A stretch of 64,000 nucleotides of DNA. Origin: Asterella californica (lineage: Eukaryota; Streptophyta; Marchantiopsida; Marchantiales; Aytoniaceae). Under the pieces are notes generated by a model that did not search any database, had not been told where the DNA came from, and was given only the letters and a program-made list of their open reading frames with translations. This document shows, one piece after another, positions 11,369 through 23,320 of the stretch; position 1 is the stretch's first letter, and every line of letters begins with the position of its first letter. Both the position numbers and the translations under genes were made by a program. The stretch covers positions 22,108,001 to 22,172,000 of the forward strand of contig JAYKYS010000006.1 in NCBI GenBank assembly GCA_036924285.1, read 5' to 3'.

Positions 11369-14292
11369 TCAGAAGTTTGTAGCCATGGGGATCCGTCTCG
11401 AGGTCGAAGGTTCGCTTTTCTGCTGGATGTTGAGAAGACTTCTAGATACATCTCTCATCGTTGGCCTGTCTTCAGAGCGGAACATCAAACACCTCTGAGC
11501 AAGTCCAGCCACTGCATCGATGGACTCCTTCCCCTCTGGGGTGCGAAACGTGTCCAAGAGAACTTCATCGATCACTTCTTCCAATCTTCCTGTTTCTATC
11601 AATCTCCCTACCCACTCAACGAGACTGATGTCTTCTCCTCTGCTACGATCCACACGGCTTTAGCCGTGATGGACTCCAATAACACCACCCCGAAAGCATA
11701 GACGTCACTTTTACCTGTGAGCATTGATTTCACCATCAACTCTGGATCTATATAGCCGAACGTTCCTTGAATACCATGCAGAGCAGTGATGTGAGTGGCA
11801 TCGGGAGCGAGAGCAAGCTTAGAGATCCCGAAATCAGCAACCTTCGCGTTCAGTTTGTTGTCCAGCAAAATGTTGGCAGACTTCACGTCCAGGTGGTAGA
11901 TGGGAGAGCTCGTCGAAGAGTGGAGGTAATCAAGGGCACCTGCAGTCTGGATAGCGACGAGGAGGCGCTGATCCCAGGTCAGTGGAGTGCGACCCTGTTT
12001 CTGTCGCAGATGTTCTTGAAGAGTACCATTGGAAACGAACTCGAAAACTAGCAGAGCGTTCTTGTTAGCCAGACAGCAGCCCAAGAGACGCACGAGGTTT
12101 CGGTGGTGGACCTGCGACAGAATCTTGACTTCATTCAGAAACTGGTGTTTGTCTTCGGACGTCGACCCATCGCGTTTGCTCTTCTTGATGGCAACCACGG
12201 TGCCATCCTCCAACACTCCTTTGTAGACAGTTCCGAATCCTCCCTCTCCAATTCGATTGTCGTCGGAGAACTCGTCCGTGGCTCTCCTGAGCTCTCGCAA
12301 AGGCATCAAACTGGTAGAGTCTCGGTCGAGTAGGACAGCTATCAACTCTGCATCCTGCTCGTGTCTTTTAGCGTCGCGATTCCTACGCCATATCCATCCA
12401 ACTAACAAACAGACCCCTCCGGAGACAATCACACTGGCAACCACGGAAACAATGATTTCCAGATTTCAATTACAATGGTACCTTGTGGACAGCTGCCGAG
12501 GGAATATCCGCAGAGTCCCGCGTTTCCATCGAGGACAAGACTGGGCAACTGATATCGAAAGACGGGAAGTTCTCCAGAGAGCTGGTTGTTGGAGACATCT
12601 AACTCAGTCAGCTCGGGCATGTTCCCAAACCCCTCAGGCAACGATCCCTTGAGAAAGTTGTTGGACAAATTCAGGGACTTGAGAGATGGCAGTAGATAGT
12701 ATAGGCTATAGTCTGCTGGGATTTCGCCAACCAAATTGGAGCTGCTCAAAGCAAGAGTTCGCAAGGAATGCAACCTCAGCCCTATAGCAGGAAGGACAGA
12801 CTTGTCGAAGTTAGTGCCGCGCAATCGAAGTTCCCGTAAGTCGGTAAAGTGTGGTAAAATAGCCTGTATTTCGTTTCCATCGATGCGAAACAAATTGTGG
12901 CTGAGATCTAGCACTTGAAGGTCCGTCGACCAATCGCCATCCTTAAATACGTCGCCTTCTAAACTGTTGTTCTGAAGCCGAAGCTCTCGGAGCAGTGCCA
13001 TTTGAGTGAGGCTCAAGGGAATAGTTCCATTTAAGTTGTTATTCGATAGATCCAAGACCCTTATAAATGGCGATGCCTCAGTCCGAAAGCAGCTCGGAAG
13101 GAATACTCCCGACCAGTCCACTGTCGCGGAAGTCCATGACTCGGAGGAGAGGGAACAATTAAACTTGCATTCGTTAAAGCCGGGGCCAGTTCGCCACGTC
13201 GAAAATTGTTTCCACCAACACGAAGTTCCAGCAACTGCGGGAAGTTGCCAAGAAAAAGCTAAGCTTCCGGAGAATCTGTTATTCTGAAGGCACAGGATAG
13301 CTAGATTGTCTGCAGTTTCGCGTTGAAGCTCAATATCGACCGTGTTCTCCAGCTCGTTCAAGCTCAGATCTAGGAATCTGAGCTTCAGGTTTGTAGCACT
13401 GAAGTCGATCACATCGCTCAACGAGTTACCAGAGAGATTCAGATACACCAACCGAGAGCCCTCGAGTAGCCGAGAAGGAATGCCGCCCTCGAGTTTGTTT
13501 CCGGATAAATCGACACTCTGCAGACGCGACCAGTTCCCGTCCGGAATAGCACCCTCGAATTCGTTCCGCGACAAGTTATACGATTCGATCGTCAAGTGAT
13601 TCCCTATATCGGAGGGCAGGAGTCCTTCCAGGTGATTATTTGAAAGACGGAGGTCTACTAAGCTCTGCATGGCTTGTAGATTAGGCGGAAAACTACCGGT
13701 GAAACTATTGTCAGAGAGATCCAGAACCCTACAGAACGTCAAGTTGAACGCATTCGTGAGACTGAGATCGCCAGTCAGAAGATTACTTCGAAGCGATAGA
13801 GTTACCAGCTGGGGAGTCAGCTGAGGTATAAATCCTGTCAGCTCATTGTAACCAAGGTCCAGCTCCTGAAGAAACTTAAGCTCGAAAATACTGCCAGGAT
13901 CTCACCAGAAAAGGAGTTCGCTGACAAATACAGAAACTGTTAACTTTTCAAACCAGCCAAGTCTGTAACTGGGATAGTGCCACTGAGAGACGAAGAGCTA
14001 AGGAAGAGCATTCTTACTGTCAGTCTATATTGGGTGTCATAAAAGCTCGAGCATTCCACTCCTGTCCAAGGGGAATCCGTATAGCAAGGCTCTGTCTTTT
14101 GCCTCTCTGGATCTGCATAAGGCCCCGAGTCGACGTCTGCCTCGCCTTATCCAAACGACCTTCTGGATCAGTGACATGGGTCCTAAACTGCAGAAGGAAA
14201 ATCCCGTCCGAGACGAGAGCCTGGACGACATGAGGAAGGAGCAACACAAGCACGAGCAACATGCATGTCACAGCTAACATAGACAAGCCCAT
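11369..14292 (-). pseudogene. LRR receptor-like kinase pseudogene
   Basis: Read from ATG at 14,292: signal peptide (LLVLVLLLPHVVQA), an N-terminal cap ending in PWTGVEC, about 15 leucine-rich repeats (LxxLxLSxNxLxGxIP), NAGLCGYS, one membrane segment (IIVSVVASVIV, about 12,450), then a kinase. The kinase has GEGGFG, VAIKK, HLDVKSANILL (catalytic Asp and Asn present, HRD Arg replaced by Leu), DFG, YIDPE and DRPTMRDV. The kinase wording is closest to wall-associated-kinase-like enzymes, joined here to an LRR ectodomain. Frame breaks: near 14,170; TAA near 13,940; a missing base near 13,903; out at about 13,258 and back at about 13,160; juxtamembrane near 12,460; a 2-bp GT insertion near 11,650. 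With this many breaks I call it a pseudogene, although sequencing error could explain one or two. Confidence 0.88.
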
Positions 14293-14310
14293 GATTCTAC
14301 CTCTGGTTCT

Positions 14311-14504
14311 TGTTAAAGAACCAAACCAAGTGAATAGTCTCCACTGTAGAAGTTATATCAGTAAAGGGATTAGCCGATTCATCATCTCCCAAGAGGGGGT
14401 TGTTATATACTCTAATCTATGGACAAGAGGTTAGTCACTAGTCAGTCATTAGTTATAGAGATGTGTCTATAGAGGTGACTATAGACTAGACATTATCTTT
14501 AACA
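14311..14504 (-). mobile_element. 3' LTR of the copia element (194 bp)
   Basis: On the minus strand it starts TGTTAAAGA (14,504) and ends TCTTTAACA (14,311): perfect 9-bp inverted termini of TG...CA type. It follows a purine-rich tract (AATAGGAGG) just after the end of the RNase H frame, as expected for a polypurine tract. It is short for a plant LTR. No second copy, and so no 5' LTR, was found in the window. Confidence 0.85.
14401..14409 (-). promoter_or_regulatory. TATA box inside the LTR, facing the receptor-kinase locus
   Basis: The minus strand reads TATATAACA within the LTR, about 110 bp upstream of the receptor-kinase ATG at 14,292. It is placed as an LTR promoter would be. The LTR directs transcription leftward, which is the sense direction of the kinase locus. 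Use of this promoter by the kinase locus is inference. Confidence 0.5.
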
Positions 14505-17000
14505 CCTCCTATTAATGTCAGTAGTACTGAATATACATCAATTTTAAGTCTCAATTTTTGAAATCTGTCTGAAGACAAAAGCTTGGTGAATATATCAGCA
14601 GTTTGGTCATCAGTTGTTACCCATTAAGTAACAACCTCTCCTGAAATTATTTTCTCCCTGATGAAGTGGACTTGCACTTCAATGTGCTTTGTTCTAGCAT
14701 GGTGCACTGGGTTTTTCGTCAATGTTCTTGCATTCATGCTATCAGTCCAGATTACTGTTGGAGTGTCTTGGTTGACATCTACATCCTCCAACATCCATCT
14801 TAGTCAAATGACCTCTCGTGCTGCATTACACAGGCCACGATATTCTGCTTCAGAGGAGGATAAAACAATAGTTGGCTGCTTTTTACACTGCCAAGTGATA
14901 GCACCTCCTCCCAGCATAAATGTGAATCCAGACATTGATTTACGATCTGTTGAATCGCTTGTCCAATCAGCATCTGTAAATCCAACAAGTCCAAGTGACT
15001 TATTTGAGCCCATAACTGGTAGTTCTCCTGAGGTAACGCAAAACTCTCTTTGCTGCCCTCATATGCATAATTGTGAGAGACTCCATATTTTGACTGAGTT
15101 TGTTGACTGCATACGAAATATCTGGTCTTGTAGTGACAGCCAGATAAATTAACTTCTCGATCAGCATCCTGAATTCTGTTACATCTGCACACTTATTATC
15201 ACCAGAAGAACTTTGTCACTCCTTCGAGATAATCATAGGAGTAGGCGCAGACTTGCATTTCTCCATCTGGAAATCCTGAAGTATACTTTTTGTGTATCTT
15301 GCCTGAGAGAGGTATAACATTTTATTGTGTTCCAGAAATTGAACTCCAAGATAAAAGTTGAGAAGTACTAGATTCTTCATATCAAACTCTTGCATTAAAG
15401 CTTGTTGAATCTTCTTTACTCCTCCTTGATTACTTCCGGATATTATCGGGTCATCCACGTACAGTAACAGTAACACAATACCTTGAGAAGTAATCAAAAC
15501 ATAGAAGTTTGGATCACCTCTAGTAGGAGAGAAGCCTTGGTGCTTCAAGAAAGTGTCGATTCTTGTGTACCAAGCTCTTGGAACTTGTTTGAGGTCATAC
15601 AATGTCTTGTGCAGCTTGCACACTAACTGTTCACCTCCTTTACGAACAAACCCAGGTGGTTGCTGCAAGTAGATATTTTCTTCAAGAATCTCATTAAGAA
15701 ATGCATTCTTAACATCCATTTGTAAACACTTCCAACCATGTAGTTTTGCAAGAGCACAAAGAACTCGAATGGAGTTAAGTTTTACCACAGGTGTGAAGGT
15801 CTCTTGAAAATCTTCTCCTGCAGTCTGCAAATAATCTTTTTGCAACAAGGAGAGCCTTGTATCTCTCAATAGTTTCATCCGCATGTCTCTTGACTTATAA
15901 ACCCACTTACAGCCAAGTGCTTTCTTGTTTGTTGGAAGAGGTACTAGGCTCCAGGTTGCATTTTTGAGTAATGCATCATATTCTTCCCGCATAGCACGTC
16001 TCCATTGATCTTTACTGAAAACCTCCTCGAATGTAATAGTTTCTCCATCACCTTGAGCTTCAACCATGAGAATATAATCCTCTAGCCTTGCAGGAATCTT
16101 CCTTGTTCTAGTAGGTCTCTTTGGTTGAGCAGCAAGATTCGAATCTGAAGTAGTCTGGTGTATGAGAGGCGAATGCTGTAGTTGGACCTGATTCACTAAC
16201 TTCAACTTGTGTAGGTGGCGTAGATGGTGGTTGTAGCTGAACTTGAGCTTCTTCTTCATGATTCTCTGAAGTAGGTGTTTGGATTGAGAGAGGTGGCAGA
16301 TCAGAAAGATGGTGTTGTGAGTTTCGAGATGGATGGACCTCTAAAAACACTACATCTCGACTGATGATGATCTTTCTTGCAGCACTCAACAGTCTATATC
16401 CTTTTTCTCTTGCTGGATATCCTATGAATGTACAGATCTGAGATCTATCATCAAACTTTTGGAGTAATTTTCGAGGAGTTGTAGCATATGTTTTACATCA
16501 AAAAATTCGTAGGTTAGAGAGGTATGGTTTCTTCCTTGTGAAAGCTTCGAATGGAGTTTTGTTTTTCACAGCATTTGTTGAACTTCTGTTGAGAAGGTAG
16601 ACCGCAGTATTCACAGCTTCAGCCCAAAGATCTTTTGAAAGATCTTGCTCAAGAAGAAGACTTCTTGTCATCTCCACGACAGTTCTGTTCTCTCTTTCAT
16701 CCACTCCATTTTGCTGAGGCGTGTAAGCTATAGTCAACTGCCGCAGTATCCCCTTCTCAGCAAAATATTTGTCAGCAGCCTTGGAAGTGAACTCTCCTCC
16801 TCTATCACTTCGCAGACTCTTCACTAGTTGTCCAGTCTATCTTTCCACCATGTTAACAAACTATTGAAGATTCGAGAGTGCTTCAGACTTTCTTAACAGG
16901 AAGAAAACCCAAATGTATCTCGAGAAGTCATCAACAACCAGCATAAAGTACTTAGAACCTCCAAGCGAAATAGTCTTAGTAGGTCCACAGAGTGGTCGTA
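14505..17000 (-). mobile_element. Decayed Ty1/copia pol (integrase, RT, RNase H)
   Basis: Order along the minus strand: integrase core from about 17,000 (GGSKYFMLVVDDFSRYIWVF; SDRGGEFTS; TPQQNGVDEREN), the integrase-RT linker (FIGYPAREKGYRLL), RT at 15,216-16,259 (KLHKTLYDLKQVPRAWY; YVDD followed by PIIS) and RNase H (about 14,520-15,190; GFTDADWTSD, ADIFTKLLSSDRF). The integrase-RT-RNase H order is diagnostic of copia. Gag, protease and 5' LTR are absent. Frameshifts occur between segments, and one pair of compensating shifts lies around KSRDMRMKLLRDT in RT. The 5' break is at about 17,000, where the frame runs straight into the non-LTR RT remnant. The copy is inactive. Confidence 0.9.
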
Positions 17001-17960
17001 CCACACTATCAAATGTCTCCAGTCTTATGATGTCATCAAAAACCCCCATGATCTTCTTATCAAACTCTCTAAGACACGAGATGAAGATAAGAGATAGAGA
17101 TATTGTGCGAAATAAGTAACCAAGACGACGTGCAATGAAAGAGAAAAAGATACCAAAGGCAACTTGTGGGTTCTCTAACATCCTCAATATGCAAAGCGTC
17201 CTCCGTCAAGACAACATCTAAAAACCGAGAAACAAAGTCCTCTGTATCCATCGATACTCTAAACCATCCCTAGGTGTAACAAATCTCTCCAGGAGCTGGA
17301 GGTCCGACGATAATACTTATGAGAGATCAAGTCTTGCACTTTGACACATACACTCTCAATCTTACCAAGGTCAATTGAGAGATGAGGTGATCAAAGACAA
17401 CACAAACTTGATCCGTTGGACTTACGATATGCATATCATCAACTAGAGATGGAAAAACATAACTTGGAGCAGTCAAGGTTGTGGCCAAGAGAGCTCTATT
17501 GAGCTAAAGCAAAAAGGGATCCATCCAAAAGGTTTCCCTATGAGTACTTGCAGTGGAGTTGATGATTGTAACACTCTCTATCGTAAGACCGTGTTGAAAT
17601 AAAGAAGAGAGAAAGAATCATAAAACGATCGTACGAAGAGAACGAGACTCGTCAGAGATCCACTGCTATCCATGAGCTCCCTAAAGACAAATGTGCAAGA
17701 ATCACTATCAAAAGTATTTTCCACATCCACATATAAGACAACCCAATCAAGATGAATGTCCAAAAGAGCATAATGCCAAAAGACACAAACTCACAACTTT
17801 CAAACGTCGCAACTCCAAACTGATGTGGACAAAAATGATCTTGAAAAATATCTCAAAACTGACGAACAATGATATGACTTATAAGTTATAAAAGAATCTC
17901 TTCGATGGTTATCAATCAAATCTCTCCACCATTCTTCGTCATGATCAAAATCTAACTACC
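17000..17960 (-). mobile_element. Decayed non-LTR-type reverse transcriptase ORF
   Basis: Degenerate translation on the minus strand retains LDIHLDWVVLYVDVENTFDS (17,578-17,763), a GxPLG-like segment and an altered VDD motif (near 17,430), then PQVAFGIFFSFIARRLGYLF and FDKKIMGVFDD (to about 17,007). These match an RT family I remember as widespread in plant genomes (HPDWVxLQVDVxNxFN; FPSLxDDTHI; GDxQVAFGILSxC). There are several in-frame stops. The family name is from memory and should be confirmed by search. At its 3' end it abuts the copia integrase. Confidence 0.65.
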
Positions 17961-19511
17961 CCAATAATTGAACTATAGACTGAAGAATATATCGCTGATC
18001 CAAATATACATCTTAGTACCTAAATATATTCTTAATTCAAGTTTAATTTAACCCCTAATCCTTCCCCGCAAAAAAAGACTGAACCTCTTTGCATTATCCC
18101 CTCTTCCGAACTTGGGGAAGAGGTGATATACTCCAACGAAGTCATGTAGTCGTGTCGAAGGAAGGAGTCGTGTCAGAATATCTCAGAAGGAACCGCCTTG
18201 AGAAGAAACAATGAATTCTTTCCTAAGAGCGACAGAATGCTTTACGGGGAATGTTTGAGACACCCTGTTGGATAACAGTGTCTTCTTCTTTGCTTTGAGT
18301 CATTACAATTTACTTATACGATGATATGATTGATTTGCTCGGATAGAGACCCATTGTTTTCCTCGATCAGGTCATCGGACAGGTTTGCATCGTCGACAAA
18401 TTCCTCCGATAGGCAGCAGCCCATAGCTAGCCTCGGTCCCAACAGTACACTCTCGGAAATTTCTTCCTGCAAAGGCGCACGCTTGTGGTACAGCAGTGTA
18501 ATGCTGTGTCTCTCCTGCATACATAGTTCGTCTGCAGCAGATTTAAAGGTCAACAGTGGCAAAGACATCTGGTGCAAACATTATTGACGTGTCTGCTGCC
18601 CAGCACAGTCCTGTAGATCCGCCTTAAGAATGAGACTGCAAACATGCATTCTGTACAGACATTCCGCCATTGTCAACTGTACAAAGTGAATGATAGGCAG
18701 TGGATCCTGCATCTGCTGTTCTGTTTTGTATGTCTCGCAGAGTGTTACAAGGCATCAAAGCCCGAGGAGTGAAATTGGGCCAGTAGTTGGTTCTAGAAGA
18801 GCACATAACTTTCGTGTCTGTGAACCCTTCCGTAAGAGATTAAGATACTCAACACAGACCAACATGGTGACCCTTCTCATCCTACACACTCAAAAGATCG
18901 GGGCGTGAAACCCTCCGCCAGCCTTCTGTCTGTGACAAAAATAGAGCCAGTACTAACTAAACTAACTAACGACGGACTTATGTGACCGAAAAGAAAATCA
19001 GCAGTTAGCTACAACAGTAAAGTTCCTACCTTGCTTGCAGCTTCCTTCGGGATTTAACCATGAGTGAAACCTTATGTATGTTTACCACGACCAGACCGCT
19101 AATCAAGTTGTAACTGTTATCTCTCTCGGTCGCGAAACTGAAAACAACTGCTGCAAATGCGTCATAGAGATATGACTTCCCACGTCTTAAAGCAGATATC
19201 GGAAACCATATATTCCCTGCCAGAATCTGCAGACGAAGATACTTGCCTAGTTTAAAAACTTGTCAAATTCTCGCGCGATCAGCCCTTCAACACCCCGATG
19301 CCTTCACCAGTACATCATTAACATCTAATACAGGAAACACAAATCAAGCATCGACTTCTCATCAGCTCGTCACTTAACTTGGAACTATAGGCTTGGGCAG
19401 ACCTTGAGGTCCACTGCAGTAAGCATTAACTCCATGTTGCCAAACCCAGCAGTATCCTGGTCCACATCTCCATCTTCGTCAGCTCCATACCGACTGTTAT
19501 AACAACTGCGG
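17961..19511. other. No firm gene; one open frame at 18,314-18,577 (minus)
   Basis: The 87-codon minus-strand frame at 18,314-18,577 begins after a TTGCACCAG-like acceptor and contains acidic segments (EEFVDDANLSDDLIEEN). It could be a terminal exon of an unrecognised gene, but no upstream exon was identified. The frame at 18,624-18,806 is equally unsupported. The part from about 18,900 to 19,511 is the 3' flank of the PHAX-like gene and has a decayed counterpart at 1,440-1,850. Confidence 0.35.
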
Positions 19512-21349
19512 TCACCGTAAGTCTTTTAGCTCAGAAGGTTCACCAGGAACATCCTCATCATGTACACCTTGCTCTAAGTCGCTATACACAACGGGCACTC
19601 TCAACCTGTCGACAACGTTCACAGCTTTCTCAATCGGGTTTATCGAGTCAGCTGGGCATTTCGACGTTTCTGATCCAATGTTAAGGACACCGCGACTGGC
19701 GCAACCAACATCATCAAGGTTATCCTTCTTTCTGAGCCCTTCCACCCATGCTTTCTGTATTAGGGTGGTTGGCAAACGAGAGTCGTCTCTCACTGGACCA
19801 TCAGTCATGGTGCTCAAGTCTTGCGGCACTTTAGTAAATGGAGTGGGCCAAGTGACTTGTTTTCCACCCGTTCCTCCATCCCTCTTGGTCACCTTTCGAC
19901 GCTTCTTGTTCTCCGGTTCGTCGACATCCATCCTCTGTCTCTTCAACGTGTCATTAGCTTCTTTAGCTTCTTTAGCCTTCTGTTTCTGTAATCGTGGACA
20001 CAACATGCTTCTGTTCGTCACTTCCAAAACTTAGGCTACGTCATTTGTCCACGACAATGTCATAAAAGAGTTTCAGTCAACTGAAGGGATGTTCCAACCA
20101 CATATGCAAGGAAAAAAAGACCAAGAGCACCTGCATTTACGGCACTAAGGTATACCAAGTTCAGTTGCACTTGATAACATTCATAATTGCGCAGCACATA
20201 CCAGGACTTCATGGCCTTGAGACATAATTTCCTTATACAGTTCTGGCTTAACTCGTCCCCGTAGTATGTTCCAGAGTACACCTCCGGGGGTTCGCCTACG
20301 TGTCTTGTCATTTGTCACTTGACCTCCGCACTTCTCTATCACATTAACCTGCAACAATTTTCCATATTACATACACGACGACCAAGTAGAGGAAGCAGTA
20401 ATATTCGGCACGAGAGAGATATGGTTGAAGTAGACTCAATTGTAGACGGGCCGTGCTGAAACTTCGAATTTGCTTAGGCAAGAGCAGCAGAAGATAGACA
20501 CTTACCTCGTTCACAAGGTCACGGACGGCATCGACGCCCAACTTCCTCACAAGAGCCCAAACAAGAGAGATTTTTTTCTCTTGGAGATTATTACATGTTT
20601 CTCGAACAAACCTGCAAGACGCTAGGAATGACAGTCTCAATCCTGGGTAACAGAGTACACACTTCGGATGAAGATACTGAGGAACTTCAACCAAGACCTG
20701 CTCACTTGAATGAGCGTAGTTTGGCGACTCCGGAGATCCTCCAACCACCCGATCCCCGCCATGGAAACAGAGCACGACTTTGGTTTAAACAGACAACCAT
20801 TCAAACATGAACGTCAAGAATAAGACTCTCACTTGGCTAAGTCGACACTTTTCCGCTTTCCAGAGCGTCTTCTCTTTGATCTCCTCGATCCAGAGCGACG
20901 ATCGGCGGGGCCAGATGCATCTATACATCCAAAAGGACATTGCTACACCATAAGTAGCAAAAAGGGAATTGTTAGACGTATATAGATGGTGGTGAAGAAT
21001 TGGTCATTTCGGACCGTGGATGGAAGGGAACCACCAGCTAACTTGCTAGGGGGGAGAAGATGAACAAAGAAGCCCGTGACATACCAACGTCGTTTGCCGG
21101 TTGACTCTTGCCACTGTTAAATTTAAAAACATCACAGTTGCCATTCGCGCCATCCAAAGTTTCACCAGGCGAGGGATCATCGTCCTGTGCTGAAATTTCT
21201 CCTTCGGAGACTAATCCTGTCTCCCCTCTGTCCACATCCATCGGCTGAAAGCCCGGACACTCTCCATCTTCAAGCTCTCCCTCCTCCACATCAGAACAAG
21301 AGACAGGATCTTCGTAAATCGCATCTAACGCTGACTCGTGACAATCCAT
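19512..21349 (-). CDS. PHAX: PHAX-like phosphorylated adapter for RNA export
   Basis: PHAX bridges capped U snRNA and the CRM1 exportin in the nucleus. Exons on the minus strand: 1, from ATG at 21,349 to about 21,085; 2, 20,942-20,833; 3, 20,777-20,706; 4, 20,611-20,506; 5, 20,348-20,202; 6, 19,985-19,512. Exon 1 is acidic (SCSDVEEGELEDGE). Exon 2 is a basic, nuclear-signal-like stretch (RRSGSRRSKRRRSGKRK). Exons 4-5 hold the RNA-binding domain, with RRRTPGGVLWNIL and PELYKEIMSQGHEVL. Exon 6 is a charged tail of 157 residues. Phases match for exons 2-6. The exon 1-2 junction is unresolved: the best donor (G/GTATGT at 21,084) gives the wrong phase, so a non-consensus donor or an extra small exon is needed. 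Intron 2 is only 55 bp. The product is about 390 residues. Confidence 0.85.
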
Positions 21350-23320
21350 GGCAGATCAAGCCACGCCTCCAGAATATGCGTCGTATGCTGCTCAATAATC
21401 AGTACTGTTCACGGCATCCTTTCAACAGCTACAATCACCAACAAGATCAGAGCAGGTCTCTTGACAAGGGACCGACTGTATGACATAAACCACTATAGTG
21501 CAATAGAGCTAGTGTTTTCCTTAAGGGACGAGTCCGCAATCGTGGGTTCAAGAATTCAGGATCGTACGAAACTCACGACCTAGGAGAAACTCGGATTCAA
21601 ATTCCACTGTGGATCTGCACTATACACTGACGGGTGCACAGGATTGCCTCGTAGCCCGTAGCCGACTCTCGATCTCGCTCTAGCTCGAAATATATCACAG
21701 AATCCACTACAGTACCGATTCCTACAGAGTCTTTACCTCAGGCAAGAAACTCCCGCCAATTAGACATCTTCCCCGCCGTATTCAGGTTATCACGAATCCA
21801 CACTCCGTCGACACAAGAAAGACCGAATCGAAGAATGGCCAAATACGTAGGAACATTTCGCCAGTCTCCCAACAATCGGCACGATTTTCTTCCTTTAAGA
21901 CGCTACGAAGCTGAGGCGTCCAGATTGAAACCCAGCACTCAGATTTCATTATAGGCGCTGAGGACTGAATATTAGGGTTTAAGCGGAGGGGTTTACTGTC
22001 GTAGTTCCGGTCACATTTCTGCACCAACATAAGCAACAAGCTACTCCTACCATGATGTAGTTCTCTTCATGCTTTCGCATCGAAGATATATATATATCTA
22101 TATAAGCTATTAACGCACATAAATTTATAATACTCGGTGTTAACATGTATGATAATCTGTTTATAACGAAATAGATTCCGAAACAGGCCAAATTTAATAT
22201 ATGACATAATTTAAAATTATTTTTTAATCAGTAATTGAACTTTTTATAATCATAATGAATGATCACCATCAATCCATATCATAGGGTATTTTAACCAATA
22301 CCCAGCGTCAGGTACGGCATCGAATACGTTATATTATCCTTATATTTGTATTGTTCGAAGCTTTAAGAGTAAACCATTGAAAGTCAATGTACATAATAAA
22401 TAGGAGACTCTACATTTTACCCCGATATGTTACTATTAGGACTATAACTGTTCAAGTAATAAGTGACGAATTCTATCAAAGTATTTTTCACGTGTCTAAA
22501 ATATATTTTCATTAGGACTGAGATCTAGCTTACTGAACCTTAAACTATTTTTTAGGCATTTGCATAACTCGCCATCGATTTCGAAAGAAAACAACACAAT
22601 AGAGGCAAAAAGTGTCATTTATTTTTCTTGAAATAAATGTTAAAATATCCTCTTCGTAGTGTCCATATTTAAACTTTGTTTATTTCTTGATTGAATTCTG
22701 GTATTAGTATGGCTGTTCAAATTTCGGAGTTGATTTAAACAAGAACATCCAATAAGAGCTACAATTGTACAATTATAAATTAAACTCCTCGGTTTACTTT
22801 CCACCACCCAAAATATTACCGCATTTAACAGTAGTTAAACAACTTCTAATAATGTAAAACTAAACTATATTACTTTCTTTGCCAAGGACAAGCTATGTGA
22901 GTATGATTATAAAAGTATTAGCATTGTTCCCGTTGGTTAAATTGATAAATTTGAAATGATTATTAGGGGTGTAAAAGTTATTCTAAATATTCTTGAACGG
23001 GAAGAAAGAGAAAAGTTGTAACTTATCAAATGCTAACTTACTAATAGAAAAGTGGATACTCGAGGGAACAGACGACGCACTGAATAGTCAACGGATGGAA
23101 AGACCATCAAGCCTTACAAGGACAAGAAGGACTCGAAATGCCAAGCAATCAATGTCTCGAAGGGAGGAAGCACACCCAGACTAAGCCTCGCTATCAGTAG
23201 CTCTAAGCTCACCTATCACTCTTAAAATATCACATACGGATAAGTCAAAACTCATGCATACAACATGTGCACATGAAGTAGCAGCATCTACTGCAATTGC
23301 CATCATGTGGACCTCGCCTG
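21350..23320. other. Intergenic; PHAX upstream region then AT-rich
   Basis: About 450 bp of balanced composition (21,350-21,800), the likely PHAX 5' region, passes into AT-rich DNA. Frames at 21,782-22,039 and 22,993-23,184 are unsupported. Confidence 0.45.

Noticed and set aside
12429..12460. An intron between the LRR and membrane segment to explain the frame change
   Set aside because: The distance available is too short for an intron and no acceptor fits; an indel is simpler given the other breaks.
14306..17010. Complete copia element with two LTRs
   Set aside because: Only one LTR is present, and the other side ends abruptly inside integrase at about 17,000.
20060..20311. 83-codon frame across PHAX exon 5
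   Set aside because: Wrong frame. The frame giving RRRTPGGVLWNIL is in phase with both neighbouring exons, so this is a shadow.
20344..20775. 144-codon frame across PHAX exons 3-4
   Set aside because: It reads through an intron. Splicing at 20,705 and 20,612 restores a frame continuous with exon 5.
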